DNA from: Burkholderiales bacterium
GTDB lineage: Bacteria; Pseudomonadota; Gammaproteobacteria; Burkholderiales; Burkholderiaceae_C
Reading direction: 5' to 3'
Assembly: GCA_030604135.1 (NCBI GenBank)
Contig: JAUVWL010000007.1
Coordinates: forward strand, 28,279-92,278
DNA: 64,000 nt
Part shown: one piece after another, positions 34,228 to 42,839 of the stretch
Layout: the number at the start of each line of letters is the position of its first letter
How positions within the stretch are numbered: the stretch's first letter is position 1
The notes under the pieces: generated by a model
Seen by the model: only the letters and a program-made list of their open reading frames with translations
What the model was told of the DNA's origin: nothing
Database searches by the model: none
Translations under genes and position numbers: made by a program

Positions 34228-36210
34228 ATGCCAGACCATCCCCTGCAGCCCCTGGCGCACGCCATCCGCTTTCTGTCCATCGACGCAATCGTCAAGGCCG
34301 GCGAAGGCCATCAGGGCGTGCCCCTGGGTATGGCCGAAATCGCGACCGCGCTCTACGTCAAGCACCTCAAGTACAACCCAGCCGACCCCACGTGGTGGGA
34401 CCGCGACCGGGTGGTCCTGTCGAACGGGCACGGCTCCATGCTGCTGTATTCGCTGCTGCACCTCAGTGGCTATGAAGCTGTGCCGCTGACGGAAATTCAG
34501 CGCTTTCGCGAGTTGGGCGCGATTTGCGAAGGGCACCCGGAATACCACCCTTCAGCGGGCATCGAAATCACCACCGGCCCCCTCGGTCAGGGCATTGCCA
34601 ACGCGCTGGGCATGGCGGTGGCGGAGGCGTACCTCAACGCCCGTTTTGGCGCCGGTCTGGTGGACCACCACACCTACGCCTTCGTGGGCGACGGTTGCCT
34701 GCAGGAAGGCGTGGGGCAGGAGATGATTTCGCTGGCCGGTCATCTGCAACTGGGCAAGCTGGTGCTGCTGTGGGACGACAACCTGATCACCGACGACGGA
34801 CCCACCTCGCTGTCGATCAGCGAAGACGTCGCTGAACGTTTTCGCGTGGCGGGCTGGCATGTGCAGGAACTCGACGGCCACGACATCGACGCCGTTTCAG
34901 TCGCGCTGGCCAACGCCAGGAAAGACGCACGCCCCTCGCTGCTGGCGTGCCGAACGGTGATCGGCAAGGGCATCCCACGCGTGCAGGGTCAGCGGGGCGG
35001 CCACAGTGCGCGCCTGTTCGAACAGGACGCCCAAGAGGCTCGTGCCCTGCTGGACTGGCCGCACCCACCCTTCGAAGTGCCCACCGACATCCAGGCCACC
35101 TGGCGCGATGCCGGCCGACGCAGCCTCTCCGAACACCATGCATGGCAGGAGCGCCTGGCCGCCCTGCCCACGGCCGAGCGAGCCGAGTTTGAACGCGTCA
35201 TGCGCGGGGAACTGCCCGCCGGCTGGCACGATGTGCTGCTCGACTACAAGCGGCGAGCCCATGAGGCGCCAGCGGTGCCGAGCGGCATCTTTCTTTCTGG
35301 CGAGATCAACGACCTGCTCGCCCCGCTGCTGCCGGAGCGCATCGTCGGTTGCGCCGACCTGGAAGCCCCCACCAGCCACAAGCGCAGCCTGCAGGCCTTC
35401 ACCGCCACCGACCGCTCCGGCGCCTACGTGCATTGCGGAGTTCGTGAACACGTCATGGGTGCCATGGCCAATGGCATGGCCGCGCACGGCGGTGTCATCC
35501 CGCTGAGCGTGACCTACCTCGCTTTCTCTGACTATGAGCGCCCCGCCATGCGCATGGCTGCGCTGATGGGACTGCCGGTGAAGTTCGTCTTCAGCCACGA
35601 CTCGATCGGCATCGGCAAAAACGGCCCCACCCACCAGCCGGTGGAAATCCTGGCTTCGCTGCGCGCGATGCCCAATATGTGGGTCATGCGTCCGGCCGAC
35701 GCGGTCGAAGCGGCCGAATGCTGGGCACTGGCTCTGGCCCGTCGGGCGGGGCCGGTGAGCCTGGTGTTTGCACGCCAGAGCCTGCCGCTGGTCCGCCCGG
35801 TGCACACGAGCGAAAAGCACTGCGCGCGCGGCGGCTATGTGCTGTACGAAGCCGAGTCAGGACCACGTCTGGTGACGCTGCTGGCCACCGGCTCCGAGGT
35901 GGCACTGGCCGTCCAAGCGCGCGCCCTGCTCGAAAGCGAGGGCGTGGGTACTGCCGTGGTGTCGCTGCCCTGCTGGGAGCTGTTCGACGAACAGTCCACG
36001 GACTACCGCCAACAGGTGCTGGGCGACGGCGTGCGGGTCGCGGTGGAAGCCGCCGGGCGCTTCGGCTGGGATGCTTATCTCGGCGCATGCGGCGCCTTCG
36101 TGGGCATGAAGGGCTTTGGCGCTTCCGGTCCGGCCGACGCCCTCTACAAACTGTTCGGCATCACCGCAGAAGCGGTGGCCACCGAAGCACGGCGCCTGCT
36201 CCAGGCCTGA
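34228..36210 (+). CDS. tkt: Transketolase, single-chain (660 aa)
   Basis: Full-length thiamine-diphosphate transketolase: [19 protein letters not shown] (about 26-44), [18 protein letters not shown]/Mg motif [20 protein letters not shown] (about 152) ending in LLWDDN, pyrimidine domain [20 protein letters not shown] with the catalytic Glu, and the C domain ending TEARRLLQA. It lies beside a second, split transketolase, so the two presumably act on different substrates; this one may belong to the catabolic cluster rather than central metabolism. Separated from LysR by 144 bases; weak ribosome site. Confidence 0.92.
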   Translation: MPDHPLQPLAHAIRFLSIDAIVKAGEGHQGVPLGMAEIATALYVKHLKYNPADPTWWDRDRVVLSNGHGSMLLYSLLHLSGYEAVPLTEIQRFRELGAICEGHPEYHPSAGIEITTGPLGQGIANALGMAVAEAYLNARFGAGLVDHHTYAFVGDGCLQEGVGQEMISLAGHLQLGKLVLLWDDNLITDDGPTSLSISEDVAERFRVAGWHVQELDGHDIDAVSVALANARKDARPSLLACRTVIGKGIPRVQGQRGGHSARLFEQDAQEARALLDWPHPPFEVPTDIQATWRDAGRRSLSEHHAWQERLAALPTAERAEFERVMRGELPAGWHDVLLDYKRRAHEAPAVPSGIFLSGEINDLLAPLLPERIVGCADLEAPTSHKRSLQAFTATDRSGAYVHCGVREHVMGAMANGMAAHGGVIPLSVTYLAFSDYERPAMRMAALMGLPVKFVFSHDSIGIGKNGPTHQPVEILASLRAMPNMWVMRPADAVEAAECWALALARRAGPVSLVFARQSLPLVRPVHTSEKHCARGGYVLYEAESGPRLVTLLATGSEVALAVQARALLESEGVGTAVVSLPCWELFDEQSTDYRQQVLGDGVRVAVEAAGRFGWDAYLGACGAFVGMKGFGASGPADALYKLFGITAEAVATEARRLLQA

Positions 36211-36231
36211 CACCCCACGCAAACCATCATC

Positions 36232-37197
36232 ATGCACATCGTCTTTCTTGATCGCGAAACCCTTTCGCCTGAGACGCAGCTGCGCAGCCCGGACTTTGAC
36301 CACACCTGGGAGGCGCACGAACGCACCAGCGCCGAGCAGGTGGCCGAGCGCATCGCGCAGGCCGATATCGTCATCGTCAACAAGGTCAAGTTGCCCGCTG
36401 CCGTGCTGGCACAAGCCCCGCGCCTGAAGCTCATCGCCGTGGCCGCCACCGGCACCGACAACATCGACCTGGCCGCCTGTGCGGCCCACGGCATCGTGGT
36501 CAGCAATGTTCGCGGCTATGCCACCCGCACCGTACCCGAGCACACCTTTGCCCTGATCTTTGCCCTGCGGCGCAGCGTCTGCGCCTACCTCGATGCAGTG
36601 CGTGCCGGGCGCTGGCAGGCTGCCGGGCAGTTCTGCTTCTTCGACCACCCCATCCGCGACCTGGCGGGGTCCACCCTCGGCATCATCGGCGACGGCGATC
36701 TCGGGCAATCCGTTGCCGCGATTGGCCGCGCGCTGGGCATGCGCGTGCTGTTCTCAGGGCATAAGGGGCGCACAGGTCAGGGGCGCCTCTACACGCCATT
36801 CGAGCAGTTGCTGGGTGAGGCCGACGTGATCACGCTGCACTGCCCCCTCAACGAGCGCACGCGCCACATGATCTCCACACCCGAGTTTGCATTGATGAAG
36901 CGCTGTCCCCTGCTCATCAACACCGGCCGTGGCGGTTTGGTGGACGAGGCGGCCGTGGGCCCAGCGCTCAACGCCGGTCAGATCTCGGGAGCGGCCTTTG
37001 ACGTGACCTCGGTAGAGCCCCCCCCAGCCGACCACCCGTTCATGGCCTTGCTCGACCGTCCTGACTTCATTCTCACGCCCCACGTGGCGTGGGCCAGCCA
37101 AGAGGCCATCCAGGCACTGGCTGATCAGCTCATTGGAAATGTTGAGTCATTCGTGTCTGGCGAGCCTCGCAATGTTGTTCACCCCAAGGGCGCTTGA
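36232..37197 (+). CDS. D-2-hydroxyacid dehydrogenase, hydroxypyruvate/glycerate type (321 aa)
   Basis: NAD(P)-dependent D-isomer 2-hydroxyacid dehydrogenase. Rossmann loop LGIIGDGDLGQSVAAIGRAL (about 144-163), catalytic Arg in LLINTGRGGLVDE (about 235), Glu in VTSVEPPPADHP and His in TPHVAWAS (about 283). Close in pattern to glycerate dehydrogenases, which interconvert hydroxypyruvate and D-glycerate. This would feed the glycerate kinase encoded in the divergent arm. It starts 21 bases after tkt, in the same operon. Confidence 0.88.
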   Translation: MHIVFLDRETLSPETQLRSPDFDHTWEAHERTSAEQVAERIAQADIVIVNKVKLPAAVLAQAPRLKLIAVAATGTDNIDLAACAAHGIVVSNVRGYATRTVPEHTFALIFALRRSVCAYLDAVRAGRWQAAGQFCFFDHPIRDLAGSTLGIIGDGDLGQSVAAIGRALGMRVLFSGHKGRTGQGRLYTPFEQLLGEADVITLHCPLNERTRHMISTPEFALMKRCPLLINTGRGGLVDEAAVGPALNAGQISGAAFDVTSVEPPPADHPFMALLDRPDFILTPHVAWASQEAIQALADQLIGNVESFVSGEPRNVVHPKGA

Positions 37198-37432
37198 TCA
37201 GTGGAAAATCTGAGCCAACGACCCTACGTAGGTCTGCTGTTTCCCCAATAGGGGCCCGCCAGCGCCCGTAGATGAGCGGCAGCTTTCGCTGCACAGCGGC
37301 TGTTGGTGGCCAGGACATCCGAGCTGCATGGGGTCGAAACCGCCCATCCACATCTCGAACAGTGGTCGCGGTGAAACCGACTCCGCACCATGCCGTACCC
37401 TACACCCCATTCCCCAACCACCCAACCACCCC

Positions 37433-37858
37433 ATGCCCGACTGGAAACTCCAGCAAATGATCAAAGCCTCCGGCTGGCCGCTCGCCCCGGAGCTGCTGGC
37501 GCCCGGCGCTGACTTCAACGCCCGGCTCGATGGCGGGCTGGTGCCGCTGCACTGGGCCTGTGCGGGGGGCAAGGCAGGGGTGGTCAGGCACATGATCGGG
37601 CACGGCGCCAACGTGCTGGTTGCGGCGGACGACGGGCAGACGCCGTTGGCCATGGCGCTGGCGTCGGGGAGTTTTCAGACGGTGATGCTGGTGATGGACC
37701 GGCTCAAGGCGCTGCGGGCGCCGCCGCCGGATGCGGCGATACGCCAGCAGCTGGCCAGCGCCTTCGATCAGAGCCACACCGACGCGAAAAACCGCCTACT
37801 GCAGACCCTGCGGGACTGGGTCCGCATCTGCAAGAAGCAGAACACGCGGGCTACTTGA
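37433..37858 (+). CDS. Ankyrin-repeat protein (141 aa)
   Basis: Two ankyrin repeats are readable: GGLVPLHWACAGGKAGVVRHMIGHGANVL (split; residues about 35-63) and ADDGQTPLAMALASGSFQTVMLV. A C-terminal helical part (FDQSHTDAKNRLLQTLRDWV) follows. Protein-protein interaction is the family role; the partner is unknown. ATG 37433 (MPDWKLQQMI). Its last 8 bases overlap the convergent small secreted-protein gene. The 235 bases upstream (37198-37432) hold no gene. Confidence 0.75.
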   Translation: MPDWKLQQMIKASGWPLAPELLAPGADFNARLDGGLVPLHWACAGGKAGVVRHMIGHGANVLVAADDGQTPLAMALASGSFQTVMLVMDRLKALRAPPPDAAIRQQLASAFDQSHTDAKNRLLQTLRDWVRICKKQNTRAT

Positions 37859-38177
37859 GTTCGGGGCAGATGACGCGCCGCGCCGCGTACACGATGGCGG
37901 CGGACAGGTCGTCGCCAAAGAAGGCGGCCAGGTTCTCCTGGGTGGCAGCAAAGTCGGCCTTGCCGATGCGGACCCAGTTGCACACCTCTTCACCCCAGCG
38001 GGCGTATTCGGCGGGCGGCGTGTCGCGCACGGCCTCGATGGCTTCGGGTGTGTGCACCTGGGTCTTGAGCAGGGCGCTGAACTGTTCGACCTGCTCGGAT
38101 GTGGCGGCCTGGGCCGCGGTTGCCAGCAGCAGCTGGCAAAGCCCGATCAGCAGCGGGCGGGCATGGCGAGACGGCAT
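37851..38177 (-). CDS. Small secreted protein, DUF732-like (108 aa)
   Basis: Signal peptide ARPLLIGLCQLLLATAAQAA, cleaved after AQA (about residue 24). The mature part has two Cys (EVCNWVRIG and RVICPELK) and the pattern VCNWVRIGKADFAATQENLA, which resembles DUF732 (small secreted proteins of unknown function). ATG 38177 with AGGGAGAAC upstream. Convergent overlap with the ankyrin gene. Could be the last gene of the minus-strand operon from 46.6 kb, but 90 bases separate it from the YitT gene. Confidence 0.65.
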   Translation of the reverse strand: MPSRHARPLLIGLCQLLLATAAQAATSEQVEQFSALLKTQVHTPEAIEAVRDTPPAEYARWGEEVCNWVRIGKADFAATQENLAAFFGDDLSAAIVYAARRVICPELK

Positions 38178-38267
38178 GTTGTTCTCCCTTGAGGTGAGAC
38201 CTCTGCAAGAGTGTGACGCGGCCCAGCCAACGGGAGCCTGACAGCCGCTGCGCACCAGACAGACGGC

Positions 38268-38900
38268 TCAGACCCCCAGGTAACGCCCCGGCCGGTGGTT
38301 GAGCGCCAGGATGACGCCGATGGCCATGGCGCCCACCACCGACTGCGCCACCTGCAGCGGCGGCAGCACCCAGACGGCGGCCAGCACCACCACCACGTCC
38401 ACCGACATCTGCACCTTGCCGGCGCTCAGGCCCCGGGCCTGCTGCAGCCACTGCGCCAGGATGTTGACGCCACCCACGCTGGCCTGGTGGCGCAGCAGCG
38501 CAAGCAGGCCAAAGCCGATGAGAAAGCCGCCCAGCACCGAGGCCACCCAGGGGTTGAGCAGCTCGAAGCGCACCACCTTGGGCGCCAGTGTGGTGCAGGC
38601 GGACACCAGCGCGACGGCGCCGAAGCTCTTGTAGGTGAAGACCGGGCCCAGCCGGTACCAGGACAGCACGAAGAACGGCAGGCTGAAGAGGAAGAAAAAC
38701 ACACCAAAGGGCAGGCCACTGGCGTAGCTGGCCAGAAAGGCAACACCCGCCACGCCACCGGTCAGCAGCCCGGCGTGGCCGAACATGATCATGCCCAGCG
38801 CAACAAACAGCGAGCCGGCGATCAGGGCGTGGGTGTCATCGAACCAGGTGTGGGCGGCGGGCCTGGGCGGGTTTGGGGCCAGGGGAGCGGTGGGGTCCAT
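38268..38900 (-). CDS. YitT-family membrane protein (210 aa)
   Basis: DUF161/YitT integral membrane protein with about five helices: LIAGSLFVALGMIMFGHAGL, TGGVAGVAFLASYASGLPFG, PFFVLSWYRLGPVFTYKSFG, then VASVLGGFLIGFGLLALLRH and the conserved SVGGVNILAQWLQ. Transport role unproven. The ATG at 38900 lies 35 bases after the MBL hydrolase gene on the same strand, so it may be the distal gene of the riboswitch-2 operon. The frame is open antisense far upstream; that part is not used. Confidence 0.8.
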   Translation of the reverse strand: MDPTAPLAPNPPRPAAHTWFDDTHALIAGSLFVALGMIMFGHAGLLTGGVAGVAFLASYASGLPFGVFFFLFSLPFFVLSWYRLGPVFTYKSFGAVALVSACTTLAPKVVRFELLNPWVASVLGGFLIGFGLLALLRHQASVGGVNILAQWLQQARGLSAGKVQMSVDVVVVLAAVWVLPPLQVAQSVVGAMAIGVILALNHRPGRYLGV

Positions 38901-38935
38901 TCGCAGGGACAAGCATGGAGCATGCCGCCTGGCCC

Positions 38936-39706
38936 TCAGCCCGCACCGTCCTGCGCGGCCAGGTAGGCCCGCACCAGCTCCCGCAGCCGTTCGCGCCCGA
39001 AGCTGGGGTCGTGCCCGGCGTGCACCACGCTGACCGGCAGGGCCAGCAGGCGTTCCATGGTGCGGGCGTAGGCCACGCGGTCGGAGTGGTGCAGGTGGTC
39101 GATCAGCGGCCCGTCGTAGATGGCGTCGCCCGAAAACAGGGTGCCGGTGCGGGCCTCCCACAGGCCGATGCTGCCGGGTGAATGGCCGGGCAGGTGCAGC
39201 ACCTCGAAGTGGCGGTTGCCCAGGTCGATGACGTCGCCGTCTTCCAGCTCGCGCGTGACGCTGGCCTGCCGGATTTCCCAGGCCGAGAGGTCGTAGTCGG
39301 GCGTGGGCAGGGCGGTGATGGCGGGGCCGCCGGTCTGGTAGCCGGGCACGTCGATGCTGACGTCGCGCAGGTCGAAGTCGGCCAGGGTGTGCGCCGGGTC
39401 GGCGCCACGCAGGCCGGGGGCTTCGAGGCGGTGGCACCAGCATTCGCCGAACTCGTGGTGGCTGCCGATGTGGTCCAGGTGCACATGGGTGGCCAGCGCC
39501 GCCACGCGCTGGCCGAACAGGTGGCGCGAGGCGGCGTGCAGGCTGCTGACGCCCAGACCGGTGTCGACCACCAGGTCCAGCCCACGCCCGCGGATGTGCC
39601 AGATGTTGCAGCGCAGGAAGGGGATGACGTGGGGCTCGGTGATGAGGGTGAGGCTGTCACCGAGGTGGCGGAACTCGAACCAGTCGCCGTCAAGGACCTG
39701 CATCAT
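38936..39706 (-). CDS. Metallo-beta-lactamase-fold hydrolase (256 aa)
   Basis: MBL fold with metal motif THVHLDHIGSHHEFG (HxHxDH about residues 74-79), second-shell LPGHSPGSIGLWE (His about 174), LFSGDAIYDGP (Asp about 193) and VHAGHDPSFGRERL. Glyoxalase-II/lactonase-like; the substrate may be a thioester, lactone or cyclic amide. No signal peptide, so cytoplasmic. It overlaps the upstream unknown gene by 4 bases (ATGA, 39703-39706), so it belongs to the putative guanidine-compound operon. Confidence 0.88.
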   Translation of the reverse strand: MMQVLDGDWFEFRHLGDSLTLITEPHVIPFLRCNIWHIRGRGLDLVVDTGLGVSSLHAASRHLFGQRVAALATHVHLDHIGSHHEFGECWCHRLEAPGLRGADPAHTLADFDLRDVSIDVPGYQTGGPAITALPTPDYDLSAWEIRQASVTRELEDGDVIDLGNRHFEVLHLPGHSPGSIGLWEARTGTLFSGDAIYDGPLIDHLHHSDRVAYARTMERLLALPVSVVHAGHDPSFGRERLRELVRAYLAAQDGAG

Positions 39707-40410
39707 GGCGTCACGGGCTGGCCGGCGGTCGCCCAGGCGGGCGCCTCGCCGAACACCACCTCGAAGTCGAGCAAGGCTGCGGCCTGGTCGGGGTGGCGCT
39801 GCACCAGTTCGGCCAGGGTTTCGTCGGGCCGCAGGTCGGCCGGCCAGGGTGCGGTGCGCGGGCGCAGGGTGATGGCGTGGCGGCCGGCGATGAACAGGCG
39901 CTGGTCGCGGGGCTGGTCGGGCTGGTTGGACTGGCCGTGGGCCCTGACCGACTCCAGGGCCAGCAGCGGCCCGGTGGAGCCGGGCAGGCGTTCCCAGACC
40001 TCCAGGTACTGGCCGTGCACGCCGGTTTCAATGACGCGCTCGGGCGTCTCGAAGACCATGAAGCCGGCGTCGGGCGTGCTGCGCGGGGGCTGGATGTCCC
40101 ACAGGCGGTGCCAGGTGCAGACATCGGGCTGGCCGGCCTGGCCGGGCGTGATGCGGGTGTGCCCGCAAAAGCCCTGCAACTGCGCACGGCCGGCGGGGTT
40201 GGCGGGGTCCACACCGGCGGGCACGCGCAGGTCGGCGTGCCACAGCGCGGTCTGCAGCCAGTGCACGCGGGTGGTGGTGTCGCGGCCTTCGGGGGTCTCC
40301 AGCAGGGTGCGCACCCACACGCCACGGTAGGCCGCAGGCACGGCGCCGGCGGAGGCGGGTTCGGGCAGCGGGCGCCAGCCAGCGGGCAAGGTCGGGTGGT
40401 GCGGGTTCAT
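39703..40410 (-). CDS. Unrecognised protein, 235 aa, in the riboswitch-2 operon
   Basis: I do not recognise the family. Soluble; no membrane segment or signal peptide. Visible features: Trp-rich N-terminal half (GVWVRTLLETPEGRDTTTRVH, split; WLQTALWHADLRVP), VCTWHRLWDIQPPR, FMVFETPERVIETGVHGQYL and LEVWERLP, a layout like a lipocalin or heme-binding beta-barrel. That likeness is only impression. It starts 21 bases after the cysteine hydrolase gene and overlaps the MBL gene by 4 bases, so it is tightly embedded in the operon. Confidence 0.7.
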   Translation of the reverse strand: MNPHHPTLPAGWRPLPEPASAGAVPAAYRGVWVRTLLETPEGRDTTTRVHWLQTALWHADLRVPAGVDPANPAGRAQLQGFCGHTRITPGQAGQPDVCTWHRLWDIQPPRSTPDAGFMVFETPERVIETGVHGQYLEVWERLPGSTGPLLALESVRAHGQSNQPDQPRDQRLFIAGRHAITLRPRTAPWPADLRPDETLAELVQRHPDQAAALLDFEVVFGEAPAWATAGQPVTP

Positions 40411-40431
40411 GCGAGAGCGGGTGTGCGGGCT

Positions 40432-41115
40432 TCAGGAATGGGAGGTGACGGGGGTGACGGGTGTGAGTGTGGTCAGTGCGGCCACGGCCTCGTCGGTGCT
40501 GCAGACCTGGCCGAAGATGCCGCCCTCCACACCGATCATGGCCAGGGCCGGCGCCTGCAGCTCGGGCTGGCTGGCGGCGGTGGCGTCACCGACGGTGGTG
40601 CAGACAAACCCGCGGTCCACCGCTTCGCGCAGGGTGGAGTGCACACAGACCTCGGTGGTGACGCCGCAGACAATGAGCCGGCGGGTGCCGTGGCGTGCCA
40701 GCAGGCTGTCCAGCCGCGTCTGGTGAAAGGCGCCGTAGCCGGGCTTGTCGATCACCTCTTCACCGGGCATGGGGCGCAGCGCGTCGACGAAGTCGTGCCC
40801 CTGCTCGCCACGCACCAGCAGGCGACCGAGCGGGCCGGTGCTGCCAATGGGCGCACCCGCGGCCACGCTGCGCGCCAGCTTGGCGGGCGGACAGTCCGAC
40901 AGGTCAGGCAGGTGCCCTTCCCGCGTGTGCACCACTGGCAGGCCGGCGGCGCGCGCGGCCTTGAGCAGGCGCTGCACCTGGCCCACCACCGCCTGCATGC
41001 GCGAGATGTCGATGCCCGCTTGGTGCGCGTAGCCACCGGGGCTGCAGAAGTCGCGCTGCATGTCGATGACGACCAGCGCGGTGGTGTTGACATCCAGGCC
41101 GGGCACGGTGCTCAT
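40432..41115 (-). CDS. Isochorismatase-like cysteine hydrolase, biuret/guanylurea-hydrolase-like (227 aa)
   Basis: Catalytic triad by position: Asp18 (VVIDMQRDF), Lys124 (VIDKPGYGAF) and Cys157 (GVTTEVCVHSTLREA). The spacing (106, 33) equals that of biuret hydrolase as I recall its triad (D36-K142-C175). The loop MIGVEGGIFG carries Glu197 where biuret hydrolase, from memory, has a substrate-binding Gln; a Glu could hold a cationic guanidinium group. Guanylurea hydrolase and N-carbamoylsarcosine amidohydrolase belong to the same superfamily. ATG 41115 overlaps the creatininase stop (ATGA), so the two work in one pathway. Exact substrate unproven. Confidence 0.82.
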   Translation of the reverse strand: MSTVPGLDVNTTALVVIDMQRDFCSPGGYAHQAGIDISRMQAVVGQVQRLLKAARAAGLPVVHTREGHLPDLSDCPPAKLARSVAAGAPIGSTGPLGRLLVRGEQGHDFVDALRPMPGEEVIDKPGYGAFHQTRLDSLLARHGTRRLIVCGVTTEVCVHSTLREAVDRGFVCTTVGDATAASQPELQAPALAMIGVEGGIFGQVCSTDEAVAALTTLTPVTPVTSHS

Positions 41116-41915
41116 GGGGAGGGCCGGGTGAAGCCGGTGGTGATGGCGTCGGCCATGCGGCGCGCCACCTCGTCGGCCAGCAGGCGGCCCTTGGTGGCGT
41201 CCGAACCCTTGGCCGACGACAGCACGCCCGAGGGCGGCACCCAGTCGGTGCGGCTGGGGTACATGTCGTAGGGGGGGAAGTCGGCCGGGCCGTCGTCCGG
41301 CAGCAGGTCCATGCGCACCAGCGAGGGGTGGTGGTGCAGCATCATGGACGTCTCCAGCACGGCCGCGTGCTCCAGCGCGAAGCCGGGAAAGCCGTCGGGG
41401 AACACATGACCGAGGGTCTCGGGCGTCATGAAGTCCCAGTACTCCAGCCGCATGACCTGCAGCGCACAGGCCGGGTCGGCGGCCTTCGCGTCGCGCAGGC
41501 CCAGGTCGATGCCTTCGATCAGGAACCACTGGTTTTCGTAGTGGCCGTTGACGACGACGAGCTTGTCCACGCCGTGGCGGGCGAACTCGCGCACCGCGTC
41601 GCGCACCTGGCCGATCAGGGTGGCCGCATCGACGCTGGTGGTGCCGCAGAAGTGCTGGCCGCCACCGCACTTGGGCTGTGACTTGTAGCCGTAGCTCAGC
41701 GTGGGCGCGACCAGGCCACCCACGCGCGCGGCGGTGTCGGCGGCCACGGCGCTGGCCAGCAGGCCGTCGGTGCCCAGGGGCAGGTGCGGGCCGTGTTGCT
41801 CCAGCGCGCCCACCGGCAGCAGCACCGGCGGGTGTTCGGTGACGATGCGTTGCTGGTAGTCGACCCAGGAGAGCTGGTTCATCCAGACGGTGGGGGTGTC
41901 GGTTCGGGCGGTCAT
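41112..41915 (-). CDS. Creatininase-family amidohydrolase (267 aa)
   Basis: Close in pattern to creatinine amidohydrolase, which opens creatinine to creatine. Metal ligands by position: Glu39, His41, Asp50 (VGALEQHGPHLPLGTD), His125 and Glu127 (VNGHYENQWF). All sit at +5 relative to the Pseudomonas creatininase numbering I remember (34, 36, 45, 120, 122). His183 matches His178. The lid Trp174 position appears to be Phe179, so the ring substrate may differ. Length fits the family. The neighbouring cysteine hydrolase and guanidine riboswitch point to a creatinine- or guanidine-ring substrate. It starts 12 bases after the EamA gene. Confidence 0.85.
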   Translation of the reverse strand: MTARTDTPTVWMNQLSWVDYQQRIVTEHPPVLLPVGALEQHGPHLPLGTDGLLASAVAADTAARVGGLVAPTLSYGYKSQPKCGGGQHFCGTTSVDAATLIGQVRDAVREFARHGVDKLVVVNGHYENQWFLIEGIDLGLRDAKAADPACALQVMRLEYWDFMTPETLGHVFPDGFPGFALEHAAVLETSMMLHHHPSLVRMDLLPDDGPADFPPYDMYPSRTDWVPPSGVLSSAKGSDATKGRLLADEVARRMADAITTGFTRPSP

Positions 41916-41927
41916 GTGATGCTCCGG

Positions 41928-42839
41928 TCAGGTGGGCGCGGGTTGGGGCCTGGAGGAGGTCGAGCGCCCGCTGTCGAGCGCTTCCACCAGGGCGGCGATG
42001 GCAATCAGCGCCCCGCCGGCCCAGCCCATGGGGGTGAGGCTTTCGCTGCCGAACCAGACGGCGGTGAGCACGGCCACCACCAGCTCGGCCAGCAATATCA
42101 CGCCGGCCCGGCTGCTCTCCAGGTGGGTGACGCCAAATTGCCAGGTGGCGGTGGCCAGCAGCAGCCAGCCAAAGCCATAGGCCAGGATGCCCAGCCACAC
42201 CACGGTGCCCATGGGCGGCACGCCGTGCCCCAGCGCGCCGGTGGCGGCCAGCGAGATCAGCCCGCAGCCGGCAAACACGGCCAGTGTCTTGGTGCGCATG
42301 GGCACCGCCTGGGCGGCGCGCGCCAGGATGTTGTTGGCAGCAAACGCGAAGCCGGCCGACAGCGCCAGAAAATCCACCAGGGTGAGCGAGAAGCCGGTGG
42401 CCCCCGGTCCGCCCAGCACCATCCACAGACCGACGATGGCGGCCACCACCGCGGCCCAGCGCAGCGGCGGAATCTGCTCTTTCAGAAACAGCCAGCCGCC
42501 CAGCACCGACCACACCGGCGACAGGTAGAACAGGAACATCACCCGCACCACGTCGCCCATCATGAGGGCGTTGACGAACGAGGTGTTGGCCCAGCCCCCC
42601 ACCAGGGCCAGCGCCAGCACAAAGCCCCACTGCGCGCGCCATGCGCTGCGGTCGCGCCAGATGAAGGGCAACGCGCACAGGCCCACCAGCCCGTAGGACA
42701 GCAGCGAGACCACCGGGCCGCTCAGACCCTGGCCGATGAACCATTTGAGCGGTATCCACGATAGGCCCCACAGGCTGGCCGAGAACAGCAGCACGGCGGT
42801 GGCGACACGGTCGGAAGGGCGCGAGGGCAGGAAGGTCAT
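41928..42839 (-). CDS. EamA/DMT-family transporter (303 aa)
   Basis: About ten membrane helices in two EamA repeats: LLFSASLWGLSWIPLKWFIG opens the first, and LALSAGFAFAANNILARAAQ and GILAYGFGWLLLATATWQFG lie in the second. The DMT superfamily includes the small guanidinium exporters, although those are half-size; this one could import or export a guanidino compound. ATG 42839 overlaps the SDR stop by 4 bases. The frame extends open antisense upstream but is not used. Confidence 0.85.
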   Translation of the reverse strand: MTFLPSRPSDRVATAVLLFSASLWGLSWIPLKWFIGQGLSGPVVSLLSYGLVGLCALPFIWRDRSAWRAQWGFVLALALVGGWANTSFVNALMMGDVVRVMFLFYLSPVWSVLGGWLFLKEQIPPLRWAAVVAAIVGLWMVLGGPGATGFSLTLVDFLALSAGFAFAANNILARAAQAVPMRTKTLAVFAGCGLISLAATGALGHGVPPMGTVVWLGILAYGFGWLLLATATWQFGVTHLESSRAGVILLAELVVAVLTAVWFGSESLTPMGWAGGALIAIAALVEALDSGRSTSSRPQPAPT

